Source: Trametes villosa (taxonomy: Eukaryota; Basidiomycota; Agaricomycetes; Polyporales; Polyporaceae). Taken from it: a stretch of 64,000 nucleotides of DNA. This document shows, piece after piece, positions 46,957 to 58,748 of this stretch (position 1 is the stretch's first letter; the number at the start of each line of letters is the position of its first letter). The DNA lies in the NCBI GenBank assembly GCA_002964805.2, contig PUDQ02000001.1, positions 5,232,001 to 5,296,000 on the forward strand, read 5' to 3'. A model generated the notes under the pieces. It was not told where the DNA came from. It made no database searches and saw nothing but the letters and a program-made list of their open reading frames with translations. Position numbers and translations under genes: made by a program.

Positions 46957-48680
46957 ATGTCCTCTGAACATGCCGGCGGATCCGACTCAACGTCGGTTCA
47001 CATGCTCGTCCTCATCCACGGAATGTGGGGCAACCCGACCCATCTAGCCGAAATGCGCCGCGTCATGGAGGATCGCCGCGGCAAGGCGACGTCTCAGAAG
47101 GGCCCTGGCGGCGAGCAGCTGCACGTGCTTGTCGCGGAGACCAACAAGGAGGACGGGACGTATGACGGCATCGACTGGGGAGGCGAGCGGGTGGCTGAAG
47201 AGGTGAGACCCGGCGCACGCCGCTCGCATACCAAACCGTTACTGACCGGGCTATAGATCTACGACGAGGTGAAGAAGCTAGAAGATGAGGGCAAGAAGGT
47301 CACCCGCTTCTCCGTGACTGGATATAGTCTCGGCGGTCTTATTGCGCGTTACGTTGTGGGGTATGTTTCTGTGTTCGCGATGTTCGCTATACCACCCAAA
47401 CTCAATCCCCCCTCTGCTCGGCAGCATTTTGCACCAGCGCGGCTTCTTTACTTCGGTCACCCCGGTCAACTTCAATACCGTTGCGACACCACATATCGGT
47501 CTACCCAAGTATCCTACCACAATCTCCTCACTATTCGCATTCTTTGGGCCCAAGCTCCTGTCGCGAACAGGCGAACAATTCTATGTTGTACGGACACATC
47601 ATCCCGCCGTAGATTATACCCCCGCTAATGCGCAAGATCCTCCAGGTTGACAAGTGGTCGAAGAATGGCCGCCCACTGCTTGAGGTTATGGCCGATCCGA
47701 GTGCGTACCTTAGAGTGCCCGTCCTTTCGACACCCGTCACTCACGCCTTCGCAGACCGCCTGTTTTTCCAGGCTCTCACACTCTTTGAACATGTCCGCAT
47801 ATACGCAAACGCCGTGAACGACGTGACCGTGCCCTACCCGACCGCGGCGATAGAGCAGGAGGATATCTTTATCAACCACGCGCAGAACGGGCTCCAAGTG
47901 TACGTTCTCTCTCTGGAGCTTGCGGCGGACCGGGAAACTGACCGTCTATCACAGAGAGTTCGACGAAGAGTATTCACCTATAATCAAGTCGTGGAGCGTA
48001 CCAGCCGCAGTCGCTCAGCAACCAAAAGCAGGATTCCTCTCGGGGCAGTGGTTCAAAAAGCCACGCCGGCCGCTCCTGCCGCCCGCGCTGCAGTTCAGCT
48101 TCCCCTACAACATCGTGCGTACCGCATCACCTCGTCCTCTCTCACGCACTCACCTCTGCGCGCACAGATTATCTACGCTCTCACCCCCGTCCTAATCCCG
48201 CTCGTCCTCACTCTGATCATCACCCGCCTCTCGCTCGCCGCACGCGCGTCCCGTGGGCGCATCCGCAAGCTGGAGAAGGACGAGTCGAGCACCGAGCGCC
48301 TCATCCACATCATCGGCAGCCTCGAGCGCGAGGTCGAGGACGCGGTCGTCGACATGTTCGACAGCGCAGACACGCCCACCCCATCATCTTCTGCGCCCAC
48401 CCTCGCCGCCCCGGCGTCCGACGCTCCGAAGGGCGACAAAGTGGCATCCGCGGAGGCGCTGGCGCAGGCGGCGCCAGAGCCGAGTCTCGTGCTGAACGAG
48501 ACGCAGCGCAAGCTCGTGACGTGGCTGAACACGCTGCCGGGCCTGAAGAAGGAGCTCGCGTTCATCGACCCCGTGCGGAACGCGCATGGGACGATCATCG
48601 TGCGCGACTTGAAGCGCTTCCCGTCGCACAAGATGGGCGAGGGCGTGTTGCGGCACTGGGCGGACCACTTCATTATTTGA
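46957..48680 (+). CDS. DUF676/ROG1-type serine lipase
   Basis: Six exons, 46957-47202, 47257-47360, 47425-47587, 47646-47899, 47955-48114 and 48168-48680, encode 479 aa. The oxyanion segment VLIHGMWGN (His21-Gly22), the nucleophile Ser106 in GYSLGGLIARYVVG and the stretch ATPHIGLP define an alpha/beta-hydrolase lipase of the DUF676 group, like yeast Rog1, a monoacylglycerol lipase. A hydrophobic segment near residue 315 (ALTPVLIPLVLTLIITRLSL) suggests membrane attachment. The C-terminus VLRHWADHFII is typical and supplies the late conserved His. Exon 4 could instead begin at 47637 (adding ILQ), but the acceptor at 47646 gives the family-like YVVDKWS. Confidence 0.9.
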
Positions 48681-49043
48681 GTGGCGGGATGTGTGGCTCC
48701 TTAGAGGGTTTTGGTTGTTTGTATCTTGTAAGTGGTTTGGTATATTGTCTTCGGAAGCCTTTACTGACCATTGCCTTGCAGAGATTATTAGACTAATGTA
48801 GCATGACACACGGATATTATTGGAGGTTATATGCGATGACACGCGAGGCATAGCCGCCTTTGGACACCCATGCTGCAAAGAAGTGGCGGGTTTATGCAGT
48901 AGGCTGCGCCCTTACAAGCCGTAGTGCTCAGTCGCAAGCAGCCTTGGTCTCCTCCCCGAATACATATACGTCCTTTTCCTCCGCCTTGGCGCCTCTCAAC
49001 TCGTTTCCAACCTCCACCGCGCCACTGACCATTTTTGAACACC
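48681..49043. other. Intergenic region, no gene seen
   Basis: Lipase 3' flank and promoter of the first coiled-coil gene. No other feature. Confidence 0.5.
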
Positions 49044-50783
49044 ATGGTCAGAAACACAACCACTCGCGACCGTGAGCACCAGCATGTCGCCATGAGTTCG
49101 TTGATCTCACTACGCTCATCTAGGGGCATGGACCGCCTTACGACGCCACGGAAGTGGCTCTTTCTCGCTCAACGACATGGTTGAGTCGGGTATGCTCGAA
49201 GTCTCTACACTCTGGATCTCGTCGCTGAAGCACATGCACAGTGAGCGCCCAGTACCGGAAACTGGGTAGGCCACCACCGAAACGCATCTCGTACTACACC
49301 GGCGACCACATGAACCTGCTGGTGCGGCGTCCTGCTGCAGTGACCTCTCCCTGAGATTGGCTTACCCTTCCGAATCCTGTAGACCAAGAACGGTTATCTG
49401 AAGCGGCGGCCAGGGCAGGCTACGCGGTTCAAGCCCCAGGAACGCCTGAACGAGATGTACGTGAGCTGTCCACTTTCTGTACTACTGGACATTGAACGTG
49501 ATTGTAGCTCGCATCGCTCGCGCACCAAGCTGCCGAATGACGCCCACCCGAAGGCGGTGGGTGACTTCTATAACATGGAGACCGGCAACTTGAAGGCGGT
49601 CACCAAGCGCGAGGTATGTGCCAGTATCGCTCGAACGGATGGCGTCGAGTGCTAAAATGTGCGCTGTCGGAAGCTGTGGCACGAGCTCTTGACCGTCCGC
49701 GAGGAGATGACGGACGCGCGAGACGAGAACGCAAGGCTCACGGGGGAGAACGCGCAGCTCCGGGCGGTGGCCGAGCAGGAACGTGTCCCGTCCGAGGGAT
49801 CCGCGTCTCATGCCGGTGGCGTGTCGGAGTTCATGGAGGTCGACGACAGCAACCCCTTCCTCGTCGTCGAGGATCATTCGGAGCCCCTTCCAGGACCTTC
49901 GTGAGTGCTCTGCAGAAGAACTCCTTTCACTTTCTCAATCATGTCTTCCAGGCACCTTCCCGAGACCCCGCTGCGCGTTCAGCCGTCCCAGAGCTATCCC
50001 ACGCCGCCGAGCACCGTGCAGCCTCCTGCCCGTCAGGTCTCGGTTGCGTCGGCTGCGTCCGAACCCATTGTGGACGCAGCGGGTCGTAACATCTCGCAGC
50101 AGGAACAGCCTCTCGAACAGGCCCATCTTGCGCCAATCCTCGCGGTATGGTTCACCTCACACCCATGAAGGCCGTCTCTGAAGCTGATTGTTTTGCAGCC
50201 GGTGGACGACTCCGGGAATACAAGCTCCTTGGCCGGCGGAGACGCGTATGACGAGATTTTCCTCCGGGCGGCACAGGCAGTGCGCCTACAGATGCAGAAG
50301 GATGTACGTCCGCAAACCTTGAGGAGATTCTCGTCGCTCGACGCTCACCATGCTCTTTAGCGCCAAGCCGACCGGGCCGAAGCCGGCGCCACAAGCGGAA
50401 CGGCGCCGCGTGCGGGAGAGGCGGAGTTAGCTGTGGCTCTCCGCGAGAACGAAGTGCTTGCAGGAGAGCGCGACCTCTACAAGAAGAAGCACTTCGTCAC
50501 TTCGGTGGCCCTGAAGGGCTCTCAGATTCAGGTAGAGAAGCGCGATGCGGAGGCAGTGGGCCTGGTCGGGAACATCGCGCGCTCTGTAAGTCCCCAATCG
50601 CTGTCCTGTTTGATACCTGATCCTGATGGGGATGCGGTGCCAGCTTGGTCTTTCTCGGTGGGTCCCTAGCTCTCGTACATAAGTAGACAAGATACTGACA
50701 TACTCCTCCAGGTGGATGTGAACTTGTCCGTCTCTAAGTTGTCAATGCATTGTTTCGTTCAGGAATCCCATCTCGCGCCTTAG
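49044..50783 (+). CDS. Hypothetical coiled-coil protein, tandem paralog 1
   Basis: Ten exons join in frame: 49044-49071, 49124-49189, 49242-49321, 49383-49456, 49508-49613, 49674-49900, 49952-50144, 50199-50303, 50361-50585 and 50712-50783. The product is 391 aa. I do not recognise a family. The first third is a small basic alpha-rich region (MVRNTTTRDRAWTALRRHG, ISYYTGDHMNLL, NAYLK-like), followed by a short coiled coil (REEMTDARDENARLTGENAQL), an acidic linker, a Pro/Ser/Gln-rich middle and a second helical part containing RQADRAEAG. No signal peptide or membrane span is seen. The gene is a diverged copy of 51447-53598: exons 2, 3 and 8 have identical lengths (66, 80 and 105 nt) and phases. 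The last exon is the least certain. Confidence 0.7.
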
Positions 50784-51446
50784 TCGACAGGTACTGCACG
50801 TATGTATGTTCAGGTCAGTTCGATCTGCAGAGTTGGCATCTCTTTGTTGGTTGTAATTCCCCGCACCGCACTTACTCATCCAGAATGCTGCGCTGTCCCC
50901 ACATTGTTTCGACATCATGCGCCACAATGGAACGGGCGCGTGCCATCGTTGTGAGAAACCTTCCACATCTAGGGCAAGTCGGCCCCGGTATCTCGTCCCC
51001 AATCTCGGCCGGACGTGCGCGGCCATCCCTCCGCAGGAGGGATTTGTGACTCGCGCTCTATTGTTGACAATGTCAATTTCCAAAAGAAGGCATAACCCGC
51101 CATCCCGCCTCGATGCCCAGACAATTGCCTATTGTCTGCATTGCAGGGTCGGCACCGCTGAGGACCCATATATCTTGCCTCGCGTCGGCGACATGAGTTT
51201 TTCACTCCCTTCTCCTACCTCGACACGCAGCGCGTGGTAACCAGGTCTAGCCTGATACTCGATCCTTTGTCCGTTACACGTTCCTCAAGGCCTTTCTTTC
51301 ACGCATACCATATTCCCTCATAATCCCTCCGACCCTACAGCTGTCCCTCATCCTGCTACTCGCACTGTTTCTTCGGCGACCATCACCCTCTCAAGCTTCA
51401 CGCCATACACCCTCCAGCAATAGGTACGGAAAGCACCTGGGCAGCG
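50784..51446. other. Spacer between the two paralogs
   Basis: No gene is supported. It contains the presumed promoter of the second paralog, with pyrimidine-rich stretches near 51290-51420. Confidence 0.5.
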
Positions 51447-53598
51447 ATGGTTAGGATGCGCACACCGACGTACCCGGAACGTAAGCCGTACTCCACGATC
51501 GTGTTGAGAACAAAGTTCACTCATATACGTCCCCCACAGGAGTTGTTTACCACCTCTGCCGGCGAGGCCCGCGGCCCTTCGAGAAGTCTCAGTTCATTGA
51601 AGAAGGTGAGCATGAATCCAGCCTGTACAGACTCAATCTCTGACTTTCGTATTGTTATGCTAGTCATCGACCATATGAACACTAATGGGGACAAGGTCAC
51701 CAAAGTCTCGCGGACATACATCAAGAACCACATCAACTGGCTGGTTGAGTGGCTTACCCTCGTCCTCGGGCCCGACTGACACGATGCTGCATACAGATAC
51801 TACATAAGCTGATCCTCCGCGGGCCGGACGGACAGCGTATTCTAAGCCCCCGACTGGCTGCAGAGTGAGCACCTCTTCGCCCTCGATCGTGACGTTTGAG
51901 CGAGGGCTTAATGTACTACGACAGGGTTGAGAAGCTGGCGAAGCACCCCACGTTCACAGCGTTGAGCCTCAGGAAGGTCAGCGAGCTCGTCAAGCTCCAT
52001 GTGTACCCCATCAAGGCGATCACAAAAAAACAGGTCCGTTCGCAGTCTTGCTGTTCACACCTCACTCTGAGCCCTCCCTCTGTAGCTCTACAAGATGTGC
52101 ATCGAGAGGCAAGAGGAGCGCGACAAGGCAATCGACGAGCGCGATGCCGCCTTGCAAGAGCGCGACAAGCTCCAAGCGGCAGTAGAAGAGCTCCTCCGTC
52201 AGCGCGACAAGACCATCGACCAGCTCAACGAAGCGATGACGGAACGCGACAGAGCCATACAAGAACGCGATGCTGCCATAGAGGAGCGCGACAACGCTCG
52301 CGTCGAGGCCGAGCTGACCGCGTCACGCGCCGCGGAGGAGGAAGACCCTGACGGGGAGCGCCCGATGGATATCGAGACGAACGAGGAAGCGTATGCGAGC
52401 ACAACCACTACCCCTCCGCCCCCGGCTTCGCCCGTGCCCACCCTCCGCCGTGCCCCAACGTGAGTGCATCTCGTCGTCCTCATTCTGCCAGGTATACCGG
52501 CTGATTCACGCTCTCATTCCTTTCGCAGCCTTCCAGATATTCCCCAAGGGCCGGTGACGCCCACACGCCCTCCTTCCCTGCATACCCTCCCTACACCGCC
52601 TCCCACACTATTGCCTAACCGATCCTCGCTTCAGCGCAACCTCTCTGTGGTGTCGTATTTGGACCCAGAGGAGCAGAATTCACCGACAGACCCGGCGGCA
52701 CAGTACCGTTCTCCTCATGCTGGTCCCAGTACACCTAGCCCGCCACGACACGCAGTATGTTACCGTCTTGCTCAATGTTCAGAAACTGTGAGCCCGGATG
52801 ATACTTACCTCCGCGTTCCAGCCACCAACACCGGACGCGACACCTTTGGTAAATGGCCGGCAGAAGGTTACCGCAGATGATGTGCACCAGCTATTTTCCA
52901 CTTACGCAGCGCAGCAGGCAGACAGAGTACGTTCACGTTGTGCAGTCTCTTTTTCGTGAGATGCTTACCACAGGCGGAACAGGATCGTGAACGTGATGAG
53001 ATTGAGCGTGACTTGTCGCAACAAATATCTGCTGCCAAAGACAAGATACAGGCGCTTGAAGTGCAAGGCACCGCCGACGCCCAGGCAAAAGTGCAGCTAG
53101 CCCAAGAGCTGCACACGCTTCGTGCTGAGATTGTACAGGTGCGTACCTGCCTGCCTCTTCTTCACGTCCCTCTTACTGACGGGACTCCGACGCTGCAGCA
53201 CCACCGGGCGGTCGAGGAGTACCAGCGAAAGCTTGCTCACAGCGAGAGGCAGCGCGAGGAGCAGACCCTCCTGCACCAGGAGGCGCGCACTGCGATTGCG
53301 CACCTCCGTGGACGAAGTGCAGCGTTGACTAGCCAGATCGCGCGCCTTGTCAACGAGCACGGGGACGTCCTCACGCTGGCGAATACGCGCATCGCGACGC
53401 TGACAGCGGAGGTGGTCGACGGCTTCGAGACGATGTACCAGCTCCGGCGTGTCGCGCAGGACTTGATGCATTGGATCGGGGCGAACCTAGCGCCGCTTGC
53501 GCAGAACCTCGGGGGCAATGTGAGTCGTTTGACTTCGTTCGTGTTGTGATGTGGGCTGATCCTGGTCTCTGTAGTGGCCCGCGCCTTGGCAGAACTGA
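51447..53598 (+). CDS. Hypothetical long coiled-coil protein, tandem paralog 2
   Basis: Eleven exons join in frame: 51447-51480, 51540-51605, 51664-51743, 51797-51864, 51901-52033, 52086-52459, 52529-52754, 52822-52926, 52974-53138, 53199-53519 and 53575-53598. The product is 531 aa. The family is unknown to me. The N-terminal region (VVYHLCRRGPRPFEKSQF, TYIKNHINWL, LRGPDGQRILSPRL) matches paralog 1 in position and exon lengths. Repeated ERDxA heptads (QERDKL, TERDRAIQERDAAIEERD) form a long coiled coil. An acidic DPDGERPMDIE segment, a Pro/Thr/Ser-rich linker and a second coiled coil up to MHWIGANLAPLAQNLG follow. A cytoplasmic or nuclear scaffold is possible, but that is inference. If the final 55-nt intron is retained, the stop is at 53549. 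Confidence 0.78.
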
Positions 53599-53785
53599 GT
53601 TGATCCCGGACCCCTTTATCCATAGATCACTGCATTAGCATAATTTGTGTTGCTCAGCAGGCTAGTTGGGCTGTCGTATGTTGTACGCTATGATATATCT
53701 CGCTACCTAAGCCTCGACTTGCTACTCTATAGTTGCGTGGGGAAACCTGCAATACCCGGCTCCCCATCCCGTCGAGCCACCGGGC

Positions 53786-53866
53786 CGCGACCTAGTAGCG
53801 AATGCAGTGCCCCGCATACGGAAGCAGCGCCTGATACCCCTCGACCTCTGGTGCGTAGATACCGCT
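53786..53866 (-). pseudogene. Remnant of an APH-like gene (C-terminal end only)
   Basis: About 80 bases match the last exon end of the APH-like gene at 5596-6591, in opposite orientation. On the minus strand they read GIYAPEVEGYQALLPYAGHC and then IRY plus stop at 53791, against GIYAPEVKGYQTLMPYVGHC in the intact gene. Nucleotides and stop position agree. Upstream sequence (higher coordinates) shows no further similarity that I can see, so this is a decayed piece. Confidence 0.75.
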
Positions 53867-54159
53867 GTACGACGCGGCCACTCGACGTTAACTGATCCTA
53901 AGCAGCATCGGTGCTGTCTCGTTAACGTTGTCATTCTGAGCGCCCTAAAAACCTATGAAGGTATTTGTTACCAGGTTCCGAAGGGCCTACAACTACGGTG
54001 ATATCGCAGAACGCGGCATCGGAAAATTACTACCCACAGTTTCTCTCATGAATACCCGGTTTGTGGCACACCGAACCGTAGTAGCCAGTCCGTAAGTGGC
54101 CCCGGCCGTGCATTGCGAGGCCTCAGTACACAAAGGGCGCAGGACTTGGGCTCTGCGGG

Positions 54160-55799
54160 TTATGCTTTTGCCTTCTTGTCAGTGTAGGCCTTCAGTCTGC
54201 ACAACGCCCGGTCGTCAGTAACCTTAACGCGAAGCCTGCAGTAGGGCGACTTACTTCTGGTAGTCGCGGTCAATCTTCGCCTTCGTATTCTTGTCAGTGC
54301 CGCCACCGCCACCGCCTCCTCCACCTCCCCCTGCCTTCTTCTTCTCCTTTCTCGCCTTCCGCTTCTCTGTCTTCTCTGTCTCATCGTTCATTGCTAGCAA
54401 CTCCTTGATGGACGGCAGCGCAGACGACGCAAGCGGCTGCAGCCGCATCGGCCTCTCTTCCTCCTCGGCCTCCAGCTCTCCGTCCTCCCCGCCCGGCGAC
54501 CGCGGTTGCGCCACGGGCCGCAGCTGTGGCGAGGCGGAGCGCGACTGGGATCTGTCTGAGCGTGGGCGTTCTGGGGGGTTGGAGACGGCGCGATGCGATT
54601 CGCGCTCGTCGTCCGAGGTCGCGAGCCATTTGCGCGGAGGCGGCGCGTCACCGTCGTGTACTTCGCCCTCCTCGCCCTCTTCTCGTGCCGCGGCCGATGG
54701 GCGCGGTCTGTCGGTATCGGCATCTTCGTCTGAGTCGCCGCCGAGGTCCACACCGGTATACTCCCCCGCGCCCGCGAAGATGTCGAAGTCCTCGTCAACC
54801 GGCTCCGGTTCGGGGACGGGAGGCGGCTTCGTTGTCAAACTCGATGGGCCTGCCTCGGGTTGTTGAGACGATTCACTTGGGGACGGCCCAGTAGCGCTGG
54901 GCACGTCCTCGACGGACTGCTGCTCGGTCGGCGCACCCGCCAACTTCCGCTTCTTCTTCCGCTCGCCGTTCTCCTCCGGCTCACCTGCCCTCGCCTTCTT
55001 CTTCCGCTTCGTCTTCCCCGCCGCGCCCCCAACAGGCTTGAACCCGATCGGCTTGAACTTGCCCGCCTTCTTCGCCTCCTCAAGTGCCTTGTCCGCTGCG
55101 CTCTGCGCGGGTGCAGGCTCGGCTGCGGCTCCCGGGCCGCGCTTGCTCTTCAGTTCACGCAGGATATCCTCGCGCGTGCGCTTCTTCGGCTGTGTGGCAG
55201 ACTCGAGGAAGGCCTCTTCGAGCGAGACGTCGTCGGTCGCGGCGGACTCGGCGGCGGCGCGTGCGCGTGCTTGTTCGAGGAGGGCGAAGTCGAGGCCCTT
55301 GACGAGCACGGTGTGCTCGCTATCTCCCCCTAGGAACTTGCGTTGCTCTTCGACCTGGTAAGAGTGAATAGCGAGCGAGCGCACCACCATCCCTGTACGT
55401 ACCGCGTCTCGGTCCTCGTTGTCTGCATTCCGCCGCTCGAATTCGTCTGCTAGGGCTTCTACCTGGATGTTTGCTGTAGCGTGAGCAGGGTGTTGCGCGC
55501 AAGAAGCGCACCGGGCGGGTCGGGCAGTTGCTGCGTCTGCTCACCTGCGCATAGTCGTTGGGGACACCTAGCCGCCGCTCCTCTGCGCGGTTGCGATAAG
55601 CCTCGCCCTTTGCGCCCTGCTTCACCTGCCGCGGCTTGAAAGCGGGCTCGCTCGCGTCGATGGTCTTCGCCTTCTTGCCCTTGTTCGCGGTGGCAGCCGC
55701 GAGCAGTGAGCCGCGCACATGCGCAGAGGGTGCCTGAGAGGTAGCAGAGGATGAAGACTTGGGTGTCTGGAGGAGCTGGCGAAAGGATGCTTGGTCCAT
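54160..55799 (-). CDS. RED/IK-like spliceosomal protein
   Basis: Four exons, 55545-55799, 55403-55462, 54255-55354 and 54160-54196, encode 483 aa. The RED N-terminal domain is clear: FRQLLQTP, YRNRAEERRLGVPNDY, then EEQRKFLGGDSEHTVLVKGLDFALL. The rest is a charged, low-complexity RS/E-rich tail (KKRKLAG, SDEDADTDRPRP, SRSASPQ) typical of splicing factors. A run of 11 glycines lies at 54301-54333 on the plus-strand map. RED (IK, Smu2 in other systems) joins the spliceosome at the B complex with SMU1. Human RED is longer and carries RED repeats, which I do not see here. The last intron follows a codon that reads as stop if unspliced, so the final 12 residues (LKAYTDKKAKA) depend on splicing. 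Confidence 0.9.
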
Positions 55800-56392
55800 T
55801 ATGCATGATGCATGAAGATGTCGAGTTGTACCGTGCGCCACCGTATCAAATGGTATTACCGCAAAGAGAAGCACGCGCGCCTACACAACTCTGACTCAAG
55901 GCTCAGGCTTTGGCAGCTGCGGGTTCTTCAAGTTCAGCCATAATCATCATGCCGCCGAAGCTAGCAACTTATGGTCAGTTGTTACAGTTGCCTGGTTGCA
56001 ACTGAAGCTGAAGTACTGATCCTGAGTTCATGGTCCGGTACTACTCCGGCTGCATGCCGCCAGTCTCGACTCTCGACGTAGTAAGTTAGCCATCACAGCG
56101 TAATCGTCCTCTCCCCTCCAACAGATCATGAAAGGTCTGACTCTGGGAGACGATGGCAGCGTATCGGCAGTCTAAACCGACCGCCTGCTGCATTTATTTT
56201 TGAGAAGCCCTGTCACCGTAAATCGCAGACGTGACAATATTTGAAACCGATCCATGGTAGAACAAGCGGCCTACGCTATAAGAAGCATCACTGAGTCTTA
56301 ACGAACCTTGGTGTGACGAAAAGGTAGTACATAACGCAGCGGCAAATAGTTCATCCAGCGAACTCGCAAATCACGTAACCCTACCAGCTCAC
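55800..56392. other. Intergenic region, no gene seen
   Basis: Upstream of RED and downstream of the DUF6535 gene. No further feature is supported. Confidence 0.5.
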
Positions 56393-58748
56393 CTACACCG
56401 GAAGCGGTACCATGGGCCCACCCGCCTTGGGGAAAGTCGAGGCCACATCCTGCCGCAGAGCTTCGAGCCGCTCCGTCATGGATCCACATCTCGCCCTCTG
56501 GCGACGAATCGAACGAGGGGCTATGACAGCCCATGCGGTGTCCCACGCGTCCTCCAGCGCGACGAAGAGACCCTCGTGGATCGGAGACGGGATATCGCCC
56601 CAGAGCGACGCAATGTCTGGCCGCGCAAGGGATCGCCGGTCACTTGCTTGCGAGAGGCGCGCGAGCGGCAGGAGGACGAGCGACAGCCCGAAGGCGAGCT
56701 TGTCACAGAGCTCTTTGTTCTCCAGCAATCCATTCAGCTGGGGCAGAAACTCGGGGAGCGCGGGGAGCGCGGTGCGGGCGCGGTCGCAGAGGGACTTGAA
56801 TTGAGGTACTGAGGTGCCTATCTTTCCCTCGGCGGCGCACACCATGCAGTGTATGACGATGCTGAAGGCTATCATGTGGATATCTGGGGTGTCGCGGCAC
56901 CGATCTGCCTGTTGTTCGCTGATCCACTGTGCAACACCGCATTGGACTGGGAAATGCGAAGGCACGACTTGCTCAGTATGCAACGCAACGAGGAGTTATC
57001 AGATCACTCACCATGAGAAACGGTGGAATAGTCGCACGACATCGGCTCATCGACGTGCATCGCATGTTCAAGGTAGCGTAGCGCAGTGGAACGATTTGTA
57101 GCGTTCTCCGTTTCCCTCAAAATGAGGAATACGGTCCGCAAAGTGAAGTCGTCGTAGGGAACCGGCGGGATGCTCCCCTGGACAAAGTTGTAGGAGTTGA
57201 AGAGCGCCTGCACCGCGTCCTCCCAGTCCAACTCGGACCCGCGATTCAGCGTCCAGCCAAACCGACCCTCCCGTCCGGAGCCAGCTGCCCGTCGGAAGCG
57301 CTTCACCCGTTCAACAGCAAGCATCTGGCATAGGGCATACCGCAGCATGCTCAACATCGCTTGCGCGTAGCGATCTTGGCGGAGGAGCCAGGATAACGAA
57401 ACGGGGAATGGTTCCGAGGGCAACGCTTCGGGAAGTCGCTTCCTGTCCACCACCCTAGCGATCCCGAGAGTGTTCAAACAGCGGAGGAGTGGTAGATTTG
57501 GCTCGCCTGCGAGGACGATTGGCATCCACTCGAGGCAGGCAAGGTCGAGTGTCACGGTGTATGCAGCCACCGCCGTCTCGGTTTTAAGCGCGCCGCCTTG
57601 TCGCCTGGCTCGGAGGTCGTCAAGCTCCTGCGTCTGCCACGTGCGGTCGTTTCCAACCAAGCGGTGGTCGATCATGTGTTCGGAAAGGTATTCACAGCAA
57701 CGCCGCAGGAAGTACCACCATGAGCTCAGTGGTCGGGACTCTGGCCTCCTCAGAAGCCTCACTGTGCAGAACCCGCTGGCCCATTTCAGGCCGGAACTAG
57801 TGCGATTGCGGATCGCGCGCACGACCCTGTATACCAAGAGCGCCTGAGGGGAGCGGTACCAGCAGCTCCACCGATAGGCAGGTAACACGGTCACCGTGAT
57901 GAGGAAGATGAAGAAGATGCCGGTCAATGCGGATGTGACGGCGGCGACTACGGTATGCAGGTTCCATAGGAGAATGACCAGTCCGACCAGGAAGATGATG
58001 AGCGCGAGCTGCAGCAGCAGGGGGACGAGCGTGATAATCCCGTGCACCCTCCATTGTTTGAACGTATTGATGCGATGCTGTGGGAGTTGGGGAGTCGACG
58101 AAGGGAGATCGGCTGCGATCCGTTGTTTGTTCTCGTATATCCATTGCTTGACCAATAGCGCAATCGACGCCGAGACAAGACTGGTCACGAGGCTGGAGAA
58201 CCAGAGACAGTTGACGACGATCACAAAGCGTGGAGGATTAAACGGAAGGGAGTCCTCGCGGGAGACGCGCGGTCGATGGATGGCGGTGCCGAGGGGAGTG
58301 GGAGCATTCCAGGCAAGGTCGCTGAACCGGTCCGATACATCCGATAGAGCTGCGACCATCAGCTGGGTCGCATCGGGTTGGAGAAGGTGATAGGACTCGA
58401 TATTGAAGGCGGTCAAGATCCCGGAGAACAGAGCGGCCTATAAAGGATAACGTTGAGAAAGCTTCCACACGAACCAGGAGAGATACCCACATAGACGAGT
58501 AGAGCATCCAGCTCCAATTCCCACCGTTCGGTCGTATGTTTGTGGTACGCCCGTACGATCTCTTCTAACTCCTTCTGCGCTTCGTCCTGTTGTTTGTCGT
58601 CAAACCTCTTCCTGAGCTCCGCCGCGATATCCTAGCCATCTTGTTGTGAGCAACACTCACGATGCCTCTAATCATCACGACTTACCTTTGGTTCAAGAAT
58701 GTTCCAGTCACATTCTTGAACGACCTCCTCAGGCGGGCGACGGAGAAC
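56393..58748 (-). CDS. DUF6535-domain membrane protein (5' exon or exons missing)
   Basis: Four exons are supported: 58686-58748, 58491-58631, 57012-58437 and 56393-56946, about 727 aa. The domain reads CDWNILEPKDIAAELRKRFD, WELELDALLVYAALFSGILTAFNIESY and QLMVAAL. It has membrane segments NCLWFSSLVTSLVSASIALLV and IITLVPLLLQLALIIFLVGL, the latter followed by a third (TSALTGIFFIFLITVTVL). The C-terminal half is soluble, Leu/Arg-rich and not recognised. DUF6535 proteins are numerous and specific to mushrooms and relatives, and no function is known. The first supported exon starts at an acceptor, so an initiating exon must lie above 58748. I could not choose one; an ATG near 59058 on the minus strand is possible. 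Confidence 0.82.

Noticed and set aside
53722..53934. 70-codon minus-strand frame over the APH remnant
   Set aside because: It runs in a different frame from the one that matches the APH-like protein, so it is a shadow of the remnant.
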